Below, piece after piece: positions 16,186 to 25,782 of a stretch of DNA of 64,000 nucleotides; position 1 is the first letter of the stretch; each line of letters begins with the position of its first letter. Both the position numbers and the translations under genes were made by a program. The stretch covers positions 1-64,000 of the forward strand of contig CAMVON010000004.1 in assembly GCA_947169155.1 (NCBI GenBank), given 5' to 3'. The notes beneath the pieces were generated by a model. The model searched no databases and was not told the DNA's origin. It saw only the letters and a program-made list of their open reading frames with translations. Origin of the DNA: an uncultured Clostridiaceae bacterium. GTDB taxonomy: Bacteria; Bacillota; Clostridia; TANB77; CAG-465.

Positions 16186-17625
16186 GTGAAATTAAAAAAT
16201 GGATTAAGAATACTGCTATTATTATTAAATATAGTTTTATTAATTCTATTTCTTGAAATTTCCAAAAACATTATTTTCGCAATATTAATGACTTTGTACA
16301 CATCACTAATATCAATATTAATTGTTAACTTTAAGAAAAATGCTTTTTTTGTTTTTTACTTAATATCATTTGGAACATTCTTGTTACTAAAACCAATTGC
16401 TATAGAAATGTTAAATTATACAAGTGAATACAGAGTTATGTTATCTAATGAAGAGAAAAATATCACATATATATGTTTAATATTATCGATAGTGTTTCTA
16501 GCAATTGGCTATGGATTTAGCAAAATCATAAAAAAAGACACCACTTTAAATAATGATATCATTGATGAAAAAATAACTACATTTAAAAAAGTATCTTTTT
16601 ATATAAGCATCATATTTCTTATTTTAGAAATAATTGATAACATAATTAGATTACAATTCATTAAAGAAGTAGGATATACCGCTAGTTATTTAACAAACAT
16701 ATACAGTAATCGAGGCCTAATAGAACCTTTTAAAAGTTTAGCATATTTAGCACCAATAGCTTATTCACTATTTTTTGCCACTTGTCCATCAAAAAAAGAG
16801 TGTAGAATACCATTTGTTCTTTTATTAATAAGTGGAATAGTTCAGGTAATGGCTGGAAATAGATTTGAAATAGTATCAATTGTGTTCTTTATATTAATCT
16901 ATGAATCAATAAGAGCAAACAATGAAAATAATGAAAAATGGATTAACAAAAAACATATAATTCTTTTAATAGTATTAAGCCCAATTATTATTGCTTTGCT
17001 GCAATATACAATATATTGGCGAGATGGAAGTGTAATTAAAGTAAGAGAAAATGTATATTCTGATTTCTTTTATTCTGTTGGTGGATCGTCAGATTTAATT
17101 GGTTTTGGAAACAGATATATAGAAGAATTAAACAATCATCCATACTCTTTTGGAAATACTTACAGAGCGTTAAATGATAACATAATTTCAAAAACTATTG
17201 GTTTTTCAAAGAGTTATCAAAATCAGAGTATTGATAAAGCATTAAATGGCCATTCATTAGCGTCTTCATTAAGCTATAAAATATATCCTAAAAAGTATTT
17301 AGCAGGATATGGAATGGGAGATTGCTATATTGCAGATCTGTATGTTGATTATTCTTATATTGGAGTAATTATAGGCAATATTATAATAGGTTTTACAATT
17401 GGATTTATAACAAAAATTAATATAAAGAATTATGTTCATTTTTTTGTTTGTATCTTTTCTATAGTATATATATTAAGAATACCTAGAGATACGTTTGACT
17501 ACTTATTAGCACAATTTGTTGGATTAAAAAACTGGTTATTTATTATTGCGTTTATTTGTATAATAAAAATAAAAAAAAGGAGAAATAAGAATGAAAAAGA
17601 TAGCTATATTAATATCGGAGCTTAA
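16186..17625 (+). CDS. Polysaccharide polymerase (Wzy-like)
   Basis: A 479-residue membrane protein with about eleven hydrophobic segments and one large outside loop near residues 280-390 containing YWRDGSVIKVRENVYSDFFY and HPYSFGNTYRALND. The plan matches O-antigen polymerases of the Wzy type, which join lipid-linked repeat units on the outer face of the membrane. The low sequence identity normal for Wzy leaves some doubt, but its place in the operon beside the flippase fits. GTG start with GGAGGG a few bases upstream. Its last 35 bases overlap the next gene. Confidence 0.82.
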   Translation: MKLKNGLRILLLLLNIVLLILFLEISKNIIFAILMTLYTSLISILIVNFKKNAFFVFYLISFGTFLLLKPIAIEMLNYTSEYRVMLSNEEKNITYICLILSIVFLAIGYGFSKIIKKDTTLNNDIIDEKITTFKKVSFYISIIFLILEIIDNIIRLQFIKEVGYTASYLTNIYSNRGLIEPFKSLAYLAPIAYSLFFATCPSKKECRIPFVLLLISGIVQVMAGNRFEIVSIVFFILIYESIRANNENNEKWINKKHIILLIVLSPIIIALLQYTIYWRDGSVIKVRENVYSDFFYSVGGSSDLIGFGNRYIEELNNHPYSFGNTYRALNDNIISKTIGFSKSYQNQSIDKALNGHSLASSLSYKIYPKKYLAGYGMGDCYIADLYVDYSYIGVIIGNIIIGFTIGFITKINIKNYVHFFVCIFSIVYILRIPRDTFDYLLAQFVGLKNWLFIIAFICIIKIKKRRNKNEKDSYINIGA

Positions 17626-18694
17626 TTTTGCCGGCGCACAAATAATGATTTATGAATTATTAAAAAAAATACATAGTAAATACACAATTAAAGTATTTGT
17701 CAAAAATAAAGAATTGCATAATGATTTGGAAAATAAAATTAGAGAATTAAATATTGAAATCGTTTATATAGGTGATTCTAGTGATTGTGGAAAATTTAAG
17801 AAAATATTAAATTTTATAAAACTAAAAAAAGAAATTAATTTATTTAAACCTGATCTTATACATTGTCATTTGGTAGAAAAATTTGCATTCTTATATTCAT
17901 TAATTTACAGAAAACAGATAGTATTCACTATTCATAGTTGGCCTGATAGAATTATAACAAGAAATAATAATAAAATATTAATTTTAAAACTATTAAAAAA
18001 GCATCAAATTTACTTTGTGGGATGTGCAAAGTGTGTTTCAAATAGATTTGATGAAATAATCAATAATAAAGAGATTGGATATAATTATATCAGAACAATT
18101 TATAATCCAATAGATCTATCAAAATTTACCAATTTTAACAAATTAAATAAAATAAATAATCAATCATTTACTTTTGTTAATGTTGGAAGGTTATCACCAA
18201 TAAAGAATCAAAAATTATTGATAGACTCTTTTTATCAAATTCAAAAAGAATATAATTGCAAATTAATTATTATCGGTAATGGAGAATTAAAAAATAAATT
18301 AAATGAATTAATTGAAAATTATAAACTTAAAGAAAAGGTTGAATTAAAAGGTAACTTAAGTAATGAGGAAGTCAATAAAATGGTATTTAATAGCGATTGC
18401 TTCGTCTTAACATCAGACTCGGAATGTTGCCCAATGGTAATATTAGAAGCATTAGCACTACGAGTTCCTATTATTTCCACAGACGTTGGTGGGGTTAGTG
18501 AAATAACAAATAAAAATTGTATATTAATAAATAAAGGTGATGAGGAAGAATTAGTAAAATCAATGAAAAAAATTATTAATAATAAAACTATTTATAATGA
18601 AATGGCTCAAAAAGGATTTGAAACAATAAAACAATTTGATTCTGAAAAAATAGCTCAAGAATATTGCAAACTTTATAATGAAATTATTAATTAA
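17591..18694 (+). CDS. Family 4 glycosyltransferase
   Basis: A 367-residue GT-B enzyme. MKKIAILISELNFAGAQIMIYELLKK opens it in the usual way, with LIHCHLVEKFAFL after the first subdomain; the C-terminal half has NVGRLSPIKNQKLLIDSF, LIIIGNGELKNKL, and SDSECCPMVILEALALRVPIIST as the donor-site motif. It is less like the 13084 and 15100 enzymes than they are like each other, so it probably uses another donor or acceptor. ATG with AAGGAGAAATA upstream, overlapping the polymerase gene by 35 bases. Confidence 0.92.
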   Translation: MKKIAILISELNFAGAQIMIYELLKKIHSKYTIKVFVKNKELHNDLENKIRELNIEIVYIGDSSDCGKFKKILNFIKLKKEINLFKPDLIHCHLVEKFAFLYSLIYRKQIVFTIHSWPDRIITRNNNKILILKLLKKHQIYFVGCAKCVSNRFDEIINNKEIGYNYIRTIYNPIDLSKFTNFNKLNKINNQSFTFVNVGRLSPIKNQKLLIDSFYQIQKEYNCKLIIIGNGELKNKLNELIENYKLKEKVELKGNLSNEEVNKMVFNSDCFVLTSDSECCPMVILEALALRVPIISTDVGGVSEITNKNCILINKGDEEELVKSMKKIINNKTIYNEMAQKGFETIKQFDSEKIAQEYCKLYNEIIN

Positions 18695-18710
18695 AAAGGA
18701 GGATATAAAG

Positions 18711-19268
18711 TTGATTAAAAGCAAAGAGGATTTAAATTATTATTTGAAATGTGATAAATCCGCATTAAGAATAACTTATAAACATCCAAGAATTGGATTT
18801 AACAGAGATATAATATGGAAGTTTGAAATATTATTAAGAAAATGTGAGTATCTAAATAATTGTCACTCTATAATAAACAAGCTCCTATTTTTATTTTATA
18901 AAGTTAAATTTCATAATTTATCAATAAAGCTTGGTTTTTCAATTCCATTGAATGTATTTGGACCGGGATTGTCTATTTCACACTACGGTACAATCATTGT
19001 AAACTCAAAAGCTAAAGTGGGTAAAAATTGTCGATTACATGCTGGTACTATGATAGTAGCAACTAACGGAATTAACGAAGCAGCAACAATCGGGAATAAT
19101 GTATATATAGGTTGTGGAGCAAAAATAATTGGAAATGTTACTATTGGAGATAATGTGTGTATAGGAGCGGGAGCTGTTGTAACAAAATCTTTTGAAAGTA
19201 ATATTACAATTGCAGGAGTGCCAGCTAAAATAATATCTGAAAATAAACTTATTAAAAATAATAGTTAA
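18711..19268 (+). CDS. Hexapeptide-repeat O-acetyltransferase (CysE-like)
   Basis: About 185 residues. The C-terminal half is a left-handed beta-helix of hexapeptide repeats (IIVNSKAKVGKNCRLHAGTM, then AATIGNNVYIGCGAKIIGNV, then TIGDNVCIGAGAVV), with the catalytic His of the family in SISHYGTIIV. Such serine-acetyltransferase-like enzymes in capsule loci acetylate a sugar or a sugar precursor. The TTG at 18711 is chosen because AAAAAGGAGG sits directly before it; an in-frame ATG at 18678 lies inside the previous gene and has no ribosome site. Confidence 0.85.
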   Translation: MIKSKEDLNYYLKCDKSALRITYKHPRIGFNRDIIWKFEILLRKCEYLNNCHSIINKLLFLFYKVKFHNLSIKLGFSIPLNVFGPGLSISHYGTIIVNSKAKVGKNCRLHAGTMIVATNGINEAATIGNNVYIGCGAKIIGNVTIGDNVCIGAGAVVTKSFESNITIAGVPAKIISENKLIKNNS

Positions 19269-19293
19269 AAAATCATAATGAAAGGAATATAAT

Positions 19294-20841
19294 ATGTCAA
19301 AAAGTAGAACAGAAAACACAGTTAGAAATATTAGTGCTGGTTTATTTAATAGGATGATAACGATTATCTTACCATTCATCAATAGAACAGCAATATTATG
19401 GATATTAGGAACAGAATTTACAGGACTAGCTAGTTTGTTTTCATCAATATTAAACGTATTAAACCTTGCTGAATTAGGATTTAATACAGCAATAGTACAT
19501 AGCTTATATAAACCTATGGCAAATAAAGATGAAAAGAAAATATGTGAAACTGTCTCATTGTTTAAAAAAATATATAACATTATTGGAACAATAGTTTTAA
19601 TTGTAGGATTATTATTGGTGCCATTCTTACCATATTTAATCAAAGGAGAGTATCCAAATTCTATTAACTTATACACTATTTATATATTATACTTGGTCAA
19701 TTCAGCAATTAGTTATTACTTATTTGCGTATAAAGAATGTTTGTTAATCGCTGATCAAAGAGATGACATAGCTAAAAACATTAGAACTTTTGTTAATATT
19801 ATAAAATATATTTGTCAATTTATTGTATTATTAGTGACAAAAGATTTTTATCTATATCTCATTGTCTCTATATTTGGAACTATTTTAACAAATATATGTA
19901 TTCAATTTGCTACAGTAAAAATGTATCCGTTTTACAGGAAGATAAAAGGAAAGCAAAAAATTGGTAATGATCTAAAAAAACAAGTTCAAGGATTGATGAT
20001 TAATAAAATTTGTGACACTTTTAGAAACTCATTTGATTCTTTAATTATATCAAGTTTTATAGGCCTTACAGCAACTGCAATATACGGAAATTATTATTAC
20101 ATATATTCTGCAATATACGGAATAATGTTAGTGATATGTAATGCAATGAGTGCAAGTGTAGGAAATAGCATAGTCAAGAAAGATGAAAATGAAAATTATA
20201 AAGATTTATTAATACTATCACAATTGTTTTCGTGGATTCTTGGTGTAGCAACAGTATGTCTACTATGTTTATATCAACCGTTTATGAAAATTTGGGCTGG
20301 CAGTGATTTGCTTCTACCAACCTTTGATATGATATTGTTCTGTATTTATTTTTACATTATTAATATGAATAATATTAGAAACCAATATGTATCTGGCACA
20401 GGTATCTGGTGGAAACTTAAGATATCATATGTAATAGAAGCAATTTCAAATCTTTTATTAAATTTTATTTTAGGAAAACTATTTGGAATTACTGGAGTAA
20501 TATTAGCAACAATAATAACTATATTCTTATTTAATTATTTACAAAGAAATAAAGTACTTTTTAATAATTATTTTAAAAACAATAGTATTTTAGTATTTTA
20601 TAAAGAGCAATTTTATTATTTGTTTATAACAATTATTGCATCAACTATTTCCTATCTAGCATGCTTACTTATTAGAGACAATAGTATATTACATATTATT
20701 ATTAAAGGAATTATAGCCTTTTCAGTTTCTAATATAGTAATTGCACTAAGTTACATGTATACAAAGAGATTTAAAGATACAAAAGTAATGATTAATAGAA
20801 TTATTAATACTTTGCTCCATAAAAAGAAAGCAATTAAATAA
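19294..20841 (+). CDS. Repeat-unit flippase (Wzx-like, PST family)
   Basis: A 515-residue protein with about twelve to fourteen hydrophobic segments, the length and plan of polysaccharide transporters. The N-terminus (NTVRNISAGLFNRMITIILPFINRTAIL) and the segment FTGLASLFSSILNVLNLAELGF are typical of Gram-positive Wzx proteins. It would move the finished lipid-linked repeat unit to the outer face for the polymerase at 16186. AAAGGAATATAAT precedes the ATG. Confidence 0.9.
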   Translation: MSKSRTENTVRNISAGLFNRMITIILPFINRTAILWILGTEFTGLASLFSSILNVLNLAELGFNTAIVHSLYKPMANKDEKKICETVSLFKKIYNIIGTIVLIVGLLLVPFLPYLIKGEYPNSINLYTIYILYLVNSAISYYLFAYKECLLIADQRDDIAKNIRTFVNIIKYICQFIVLLVTKDFYLYLIVSIFGTILTNICIQFATVKMYPFYRKIKGKQKIGNDLKKQVQGLMINKICDTFRNSFDSLIISSFIGLTATAIYGNYYYIYSAIYGIMLVICNAMSASVGNSIVKKDENENYKDLLILSQLFSWILGVATVCLLCLYQPFMKIWAGSDLLLPTFDMILFCIYFYIINMNNIRNQYVSGTGIWWKLKISYVIEAISNLLLNFILGKLFGITGVILATIITIFLFNYLQRNKVLFNNYFKNNSILVFYKEQFYYLFITIIASTISYLACLLIRDNSILHIIIKGIIAFSVSNIVIALSYMYTKRFKDTKVMINRIINTLLHKKKAIK

Positions 20842-20858
20842 ATGAAAGGAATGAAATT

Positions 20859-21905
20859 ATGAATAAAATTAATTTAGAAAACAAAAACATATTTATAACA
20901 GGAACATCAGGATTCATAGGATATTATTTAGCAAAAAGAGTATTAACTGAAGTAGAAGGCGTTAAAGTAATTGGTCTAGATAATATGAATGATTACTATG
21001 ATGTAAGATTAAAAGAAGCAAGATTAAAAGATTTAGAACAATATTCAAATTATACATTTATTAAAGGTGATCTTGCAGATAGAGAATTAATAAATAAAAT
21101 ATTTGAAGAATATAAACCAAGTGTTGTAGTTAACTTAGCTGCACAAGCAGGTGTTAGATATAGTATTACTAATCCAGATGCATATATTAATTCTAACATT
21201 ATTGGTTTCTATAATATACTTGAAGCATGTAGATACAATCCAGTAGAACACCTAGTATATGCATCAAGTAGTTCAGTATATGGTGGAAATACTAAAGTGC
21301 CATTTTCAACTGAGGATAAAGTGGACAACCCTGTGTCACTTTATGCAGCAACAAAGAAAAGTAATGAACTATTAGCACATAGTTATTCTAAACTATATAA
21401 TATTCCATCAACTGGTTTAAGATTCTTTACAGTATATGGACCAGCTGGAAGACCAGATATGGCATACTTTGGTTTTACAAACAAACTAATTAAAGGTGAA
21501 ACTATTAAAATATTTAACTATGGAAATTGTAAAAGAGACTTCACATATGTAGATGATATTGTGGAAGGAATATTAAGAGTAATGCAAGGAGCACCAGAAA
21601 AGAAAAATGGGGAAGATGGATTACCTATACCACCTTATGCAGTATATAACATAGGAAATAGTAATCCAGAAAACTTATTAGACTTTGTGACTATATTACA
21701 AGAAGAATTAGTAAGAGCTGGAGTACTACCACAAGATTATGACTTTGAAGCACATAAAGAATTAGTACCAATGCAACCAGGAGATGTACCTGTAACTTAC
21801 GCAGATACAACACCACTTGAAAAAGATTATGGTTTCAAACCTAACACATCATTAAGAGAAGGTTTAAGAAAATTCTCTGAATGGTATAAAGAGTTTTACA
21901 TGTAA
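20859..21905 (+). CDS. UDP-glucuronate 4-epimerase-like SDR
   Basis: A 348-residue extended short-chain dehydrogenase/reductase. GTSGFIGYYLAKRV is the NAD-binding loop; DNMNDYYDVRLKEARL after strand 2 is characteristic of UDP-glucuronate epimerases; YAATKKSNELLAHSY holds the catalytic Tyr-x3-Lys. It should convert UDP-glucuronate to UDP-galacturonate, using the product of the dehydrogenase encoded next. Related epimerases for other UDP sugars cannot be excluded, but the paired dehydrogenase supports this reading. Confidence 0.9.
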   Translation: MNKINLENKNIFITGTSGFIGYYLAKRVLTEVEGVKVIGLDNMNDYYDVRLKEARLKDLEQYSNYTFIKGDLADRELINKIFEEYKPSVVVNLAAQAGVRYSITNPDAYINSNIIGFYNILEACRYNPVEHLVYASSSSVYGGNTKVPFSTEDKVDNPVSLYAATKKSNELLAHSYSKLYNIPSTGLRFFTVYGPAGRPDMAYFGFTNKLIKGETIKIFNYGNCKRDFTYVDDIVEGILRVMQGAPEKKNGEDGLPIPPYAVYNIGNSNPENLLDFVTILQEELVRAGVLPQDYDFEAHKELVPMQPGDVPVTYADTTPLEKDYGFKPNTSLREGLRKFSEWYKEFYM

Positions 21906-21937
21906 TTTTGATTTGTTAGTGAAAGGAGAAATATAGT

Positions 21938-23104
21938 ATGAAAATAGCAGTAGCAGGAACAGGATACGTTGGATTATCTTTAGCAACTTTATTAAGTCAA
22001 AAAAATGAAGTTTACGCTATAGATATTATTCCAGAAAAGGTTGATATGATAAACAAAAGGGTTTCTCCAATAAGAGATGAATACATAGAAAAATATTTTG
22101 CAGAAAAAGAATTAAACTTAACAGCAACACTAGATTACAAAGAAGCAATTAAAGATGCTGAATATGTTGTAATTAGTACACCAACAAACTATGATACAGA
22201 AACAAATTACTTTGATACATCTTCAGTAGAAGATATTATTAAAAAAGTAATTGAAGTAAATCCTAACGCAACAATGGTAGTTAAATCTACTATTCCAGTT
22301 GGATTTATTAAAGGTGTTAAAGAAAAATATAACATAGACAATATTTTATTCTCACCTGAATTCTTAAGAGAAGGTAAAGCCCTATATGATAACTTATATC
22401 CTTCAAGAATTATAGTTGGAGAAAAAAGTGAAAGAGCAACTATATTTGCAAACTTACTTAAAGAATGTGCATTAAAAGAAGATATAGATGTATTATTCAT
22501 GAATAGCACAGAAGCAGAAGCTGTTAAATTATTTGCAAATACATATCTAGCATTAAGAGTTGCATACTTTAATGAATTAGATACATATGCAGAAATTAAT
22601 GGATTAAACACAAAAGATATCATTGATGGTGTATGTTTAGACCCAAGAATTGGAACTCACTATAACAATCCATCATTTGGATATGGCGGATACTGTTTAC
22701 CAAAAGATACTAAACAATTACTTGCAAACTACAACAATGTACCACAAAACCTAATTAGAGCAATTGTTAGATCTAACAAAACAAGAAAGAACCATATTAC
22801 AGAAATGATAATGAGAAAAAATCCAGATGTAGTTGGAATTTATAGATTAACAATGAAATCTGAATCAGATAACTTTAGATCAAGTGCAATACAAGGTATT
22901 ATTAGAAGATTAAAAGATGAAGATGTTGAAGTAGTAATTTATGAACCAACATTAAAAGATGATACTTTTGCAGATTGTAGAGTAATAAAAGATTTCAAAG
23001 AATTCTCTAATGAATCAGATGTTATTATAGCAAATAGATTTGAATCTACATTAGAACCAGTAAAAGATAAAATTTATACTAGAGATATATTCTTTAGAGA
23101 TTAA
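21938..23104 (+). CDS. ugd: UDP-glucose 6-dehydrogenase
   Basis: A 388-residue protein, the length of the short E. coli-type enzyme. [19 protein letters not shown] is the NAD-binding loop; [23 protein letters not shown], and [14 protein letters not shown] with the catalytic Cys, are diagnostic. It oxidises UDP-glucose to UDP-glucuronate, the acidic donor for this polysaccharide and the substrate of the epimerase upstream. Last gene of the operon, followed by a terminator. Confidence 0.95.
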   Translation: MKIAVAGTGYVGLSLATLLSQKNEVYAIDIIPEKVDMINKRVSPIRDEYIEKYFAEKELNLTATLDYKEAIKDAEYVVISTPTNYDTETNYFDTSSVEDIIKKVIEVNPNATMVVKSTIPVGFIKGVKEKYNIDNILFSPEFLREGKALYDNLYPSRIIVGEKSERATIFANLLKECALKEDIDVLFMNSTEAEAVKLFANTYLALRVAYFNELDTYAEINGLNTKDIIDGVCLDPRIGTHYNNPSFGYGGYCLPKDTKQLLANYNNVPQNLIRAIVRSNKTRKNHITEMIMRKNPDVVGIYRLTMKSESDNFRSSAIQGIIRRLKDEDVEVVIYEPTLKDDTFADCRVIKDFKEFSNESDVIIANRFESTLEPVKDKIYTRDIFFRD

Positions 23105-23112
23105 TAATAAAG

Positions 23113-23141
23113 AACGCCTTAGTTTACTAGGGTGTTTTTTA
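23113..23141 (+). terminator. Terminator of the polysaccharide operon
   Basis: AACGCC at 23113-23118 pairs with GGTGTT at 23131-23136 with further pairing inside the loop, then a T run. Confidence 0.75.
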
Positions 23142-23169
23142 TTGACTTAAAATGTCAAAATGATATAAT
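23142..23169 (+). promoter_or_regulatory. Promoter of the 23218 gene
   Basis: TTGACT at 23142-23147 and TATAAT at 23164-23169, spacer 16, starting within a few bases of the terminator T tract. Confidence 0.75.
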
Positions 23170-23217
23170 TTTAAATAGTAATATCAAAAATAATTATTTA
23201 GAGGGAGATTGATAAAC

Positions 23218-23898
23218 ATGCCAATGATAAACACACAATTTACAACATTAAGTTCAGAAAAATATAGTTATGAACTACTATTAAAATTATTAGAAACTTT
23301 AGATTTTGAAATTGAAGATTTTGCAAAAGAGAATAAAGTAGCAATAAGCTATTCTAATCCGGAGTATGAATTAGATGAAATATATGCAATCGCTACAATA
23401 CTATTTGGAGATGTTAAACTTAATTATTATGAAGAAACAGGTCATGATGTATCAGATTATTATTACAAAACAGAAACAGAAATAGATAACAAAGCATATA
23501 GGATAATTACATCAGAATATTGTTATGGAGATAACACTGTGTTTGATGGAGAATCTGTTTGGAAATATATAAAAGCTAAATGTGAAAGAAAAGCTAAAAA
23601 AGAGAACGTGGAAATTTGCTGGTATGATGAAGATGGAGAGCTTTATCCAGATAAAGATGAATTTAGTGATTTATGTAATGATGTTTTGGATGAGTTAGGT
23701 GGCTTAGAAAAAATTAGTCAAAAAATTAAAAATAAAAAGAAAATTAAAGTAAAAATTTATAAAAATATTGTAAAAGAGTTAATAAAAAGAGCAGATGAAC
23801 TTAATTATAAAGAATTAGAAGAATTATTTAATACAAAATTTAATGATTTACTTAATTCTGATAACGACAGCTATTTGTTTGAATATAAATATGAGTAA
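23218..23898 (+). CDS. Hypothetical acidic soluble protein
   Basis: About 226 residues, rich in Glu, Asp, Tyr and Lys, with no signal or membrane segment and no domain I recognise. The middle part is Tyr-rich (VSDYYYKTETEIDNKAYRI) and is followed by a mixed region and a helical Lys-rich C-terminus. Start: GGAG at 23204-23207 suits the ATG at 23218; an in-frame TTG at 23209 is too close. It has its own promoter and ends about 80 bases before the regulatory region of the Hxs operon, so a link with that operon is possible but unproven. Confidence 0.7.
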   Translation: MPMINTQFTTLSSEKYSYELLLKLLETLDFEIEDFAKENKVAISYSNPEYELDEIYAIATILFGDVKLNYYEETGHDVSDYYYKTETEIDNKAYRIITSEYCYGDNTVFDGESVWKYIKAKCERKAKKENVEICWYDEDGELYPDKDEFSDLCNDVLDELGGLEKISQKIKNKKKIKVKIYKNIVKELIKRADELNYKELEELFNTKFNDLLNSDNDSYLFEYKYE

Positions 23899-23975
23899 TA
23901 ATTTTTACTTCGTGACAAAAAATAAATACTTTAAGTCTAATAAATATAGATACTTGTTATTATAAATAAAGTTAT

Positions 23976-24002
23976 ATTTTGTACACATAAAAAGTACAAA
24001 AT
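23976..24002. promoter_or_regulatory. 27-bp palindrome at the Hxs promoter
   Basis: ATTTTGTAC at 23976-23984 and GTACAAAAT at 23994-24002 form a perfect inverted repeat with a 9-base centre, ending two bases before the -35 box. Position and symmetry suggest an operator for a dimeric regulator. Confidence 0.6.
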
Positions 24003-24003
24003 C

Positions 24004-24032
24004 TTGTGAAATCAACATAATTATAGTATAAT
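24004..24032 (+). promoter_or_regulatory. Promoter of the Hxs operon
   Basis: TTGTGA at 24004-24009 and TATAAT at 24027-24032, spacer 17, directly before the MORN-repeat gene. AATGTCGAAA at 24036-24045, just past the -10 box, matches 8 of 10 positions of a Spo0A box. Confidence 0.7.
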
Positions 24033-24058
24033 CTTAATGTCGAAAAAGGAGAAAAAAT

Positions 24059-24946
24059 ATGAAATTAAAAATTCTTGATAGAGATTTTTTAAAAGATAAG
24101 GGAAATGAAGAATTAAAAGACGAAAAAAATAGAAAAGGTAATAAAGATAAAAACAAAGTTGAAGTAGTTGAATCACCTATAGAAATTATAGAAAATGAAG
24201 ATATAGATGAAGAAAATAATGATAATATGAATGAAGAAGAATCAAGCTCAAGTATAAGAGATGTTACAAAGAAAATAATATTATGGGCTTTAGGGATTAT
24301 TATTATTTTATTAGGAGTAGTATATATAAGTAAAATAATTGTTCCAGCAATAATATTTATATTAGCTGGAATATTACTTTTACCTCCTGTTAGAAAGTAT
24401 TTTAAAGAAAACAAAACTATAAATGGTTTGGTATATGTTTTTCTTTTTATAGCACATATTGTATTTTATGCTAATATTCCAAGTGAAACAAACACATTCT
24501 CTAATACATCAAATATGACGCAAATTGTATTAGACACTTCTGCTGAGGCTTCAAATAAAGGCAAGTATACTGGACAAGTTGAAAGCGGTAAAAGAACAGG
24601 TCAAGGAACTTATATCTGGGAAGATGAAACAACTTATGTGGGTGAATTTAAAGATAATTTACCTAATGGAAAAGGAAAAATAACATTCTCTAATGGTGAA
24701 GTTTACGAAGGTGATTTTACTAATGGAAAGAAAAATGGAAAAGGAAAATATACATTTTCAAACGGTGATGTTTATGAAGGAGACTTTTCTCAAGATATAA
24801 TGAAGGGAAATGGAAAGTATACTTTCGCTAATGGAGACGTGTATGAAGGACAATTTGATAGTAATATGTTTAATGGAAAAGGAACATATACAAAAGATGG
24901 AACACCATACACTGGTACATGGGAAAATAATAAATTAAAGGAGTAA
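24059..24946 (+). CDS. MORN-repeat membrane protein of the Hxs operon
   Basis: A 295-residue protein. Residues 1-70 are very charged and acidic; three hydrophobic segments follow (about 73-92, 95-112 and 122-140); from about 165 to the end come about five MORN repeats of the GKG-x-YTFSNGDVYEGDF type. In bacteria MORN repeats are usually a surface or membrane-linked protein module; here they should lie outside if the N-terminus is inside. The gene ends four bases before hxsA, so it is the first gene of the operon. A role in displaying or anchoring the modified His-Xaa-Ser product is inference from position only. Confidence 0.85.
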   Translation: MKLKILDRDFLKDKGNEELKDEKNRKGNKDKNKVEVVESPIEIIENEDIDEENNDNMNEEESSSSIRDVTKKIILWALGIIIILLGVVYISKIIVPAIIFILAGILLLPPVRKYFKENKTINGLVYVFLFIAHIVFYANIPSETNTFSNTSNMTQIVLDTSAEASNKGKYTGQVESGKRTGQGTYIWEDETTYVGEFKDNLPNGKGKITFSNGEVYEGDFTNGKKNGKGKYTFSNGDVYEGDFSQDIMKGNGKYTFANGDVYEGQFDSNMFNGKGTYTKDGTPYTGTWENNKLKE

Positions 24947-24950
24947 TTTA

Positions 24951-25385
24951 ATGGAAGATAACAACAAAATTAAAAAGAAGTTAAATGACTTCTTATATGA
25001 AGAAGAAGGTAATATAAGCAGAGGTAAAATTCTTACTGTTGGCTCATTACTACTGGTTGCAGGAATGTTCTTTGCCGGAGATATCTGGGCGGCACATAGA
25101 TCACATTCATCACATTCATCACATAGATCACATTCATCTGGAGGTGGCGGTGGTGGTGACCATTATAGCCATGTAAGTCATCAAAGTCATACAAGCCATA
25201 ACAGTGGAAGTTATCATGCAAGTCACAATAGTCATAGTAATTCACACGCAAGCCATAATAGCCATAGCAATACTCATACAAGTAGCACACATAGTAATGT
25301 ACAACCAGCACATACAAATGTTGTGCCTCCACCAAAGCCAACTTTTAACACGCCACAAACACCAAAAGGAATACCAGAGTTATAA
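24951..25385 (+). CDS. hxsA: His-Xaa-Ser repeat protein HxsA (modification substrate)
   Basis: A 144-residue protein. Residues 1-25 are charged (ending YEEEGNISRGK), residues 27-43 form one hydrophobic segment (ILTVGSLLLVAGMFFAG), then IWAA leads into HRSHSSHSSHRSHSS, the exact HxsA signature. A Gly run follows, then a second region of spaced SH pairs (VSHQSHTSHNS ... HASHNSHSN), and a Pro/Thr-rich tail. HxsA proteins are the proposed peptide substrates of the radical SAM enzymes HxsB and HxsC; the product is unknown. The short charged leader before the hydrophobic stretch looks like a class III (prepilin-type) signal, fitting the peptidase gene downstream. It sits directly between the MORN gene and hxsD. 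Confidence 0.9.
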   Translation: MEDNNKIKKKLNDFLYEEEGNISRGKILTVGSLLLVAGMFFAGDIWAAHRSHSSHSSHRSHSSGGGGGGDHYSHVSHQSHTSHNSGSYHASHNSHSNSHASHNSHSNTHTSSTHSNVQPAHTNVVPPPKPTFNTPQTPKGIPEL

Positions 25386-25396
25386 AGGAGATTATT

Positions 25397-25780
25397 ATGG
25401 ATAATTATAAAATAGATAAAGATAATATTACTTTTTATATTGATACAAATATATATAATGACGCAGTAATAAAAAAAGCAATATATAACTTTATAGAGGA
25501 TAGAAAAGTTATTCTTAATAAAATTAATGAAAAAACTGTAGTTGTTGTTTCTAAAAAAAGTAATGATGATATAGAAAATTTTGTAAAAAATTTTTATAGT
25601 GAATTGCTAAATGAATCACTAAGATTTGAAGTTATGAATGAAACTAAAAATATTAGAGAGTTAATTCTTGGTAGAGCATTATATTCTACATGCATTGATA
25701 CTGAAGAAAACGAAGAAACAACAGAAAAAGATAACAAATACAACATTAATGATATTGCCAAGAATTGGTTTGAGGAATAA
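25397..25780 (+). CDS. hxsD: His-Xaa-Ser system protein HxsD
   Basis: A 127-residue soluble protein between hxsA and the peptidase gene. It has ITFYIDTNIYNDAVIKKAIYNF and, later, a strand with VVVVSKKSNDD and a helix with FVKNFYSELLNESLRFEV, the two-part plan of HxsD, a small protein found with HxsB and HxsC and expected to bind or deliver the substrate leader. The C-terminal part is acidic. The family call rests on size, composition and its place beside HxsA, B and C rather than on a strict motif. AAAGGAG precedes the ATG. Confidence 0.8.
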   Translation: MDNYKIDKDNITFYIDTNIYNDAVIKKAIYNFIEDRKVILNKINEKTVVVVSKKSNDDIENFVKNFYSELLNESLRFEVMNETKNIRELILGRALYSTCIDTEENEETTEKDNKYNINDIAKNWFEE

Positions 25781-25782
25781 AT

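Noticed and set aside
19035-19676. 213-codon reverse frame inside the acetyltransferase and flippase genes
   Set aside because: It runs opposite to two well-supported genes and shows no motif or ribosome site.
25033-25341. Reverse and shifted frames over hxsA
   Set aside because: They are produced by the repetitive His/Ser codons of hxsA and have no ribosome site.
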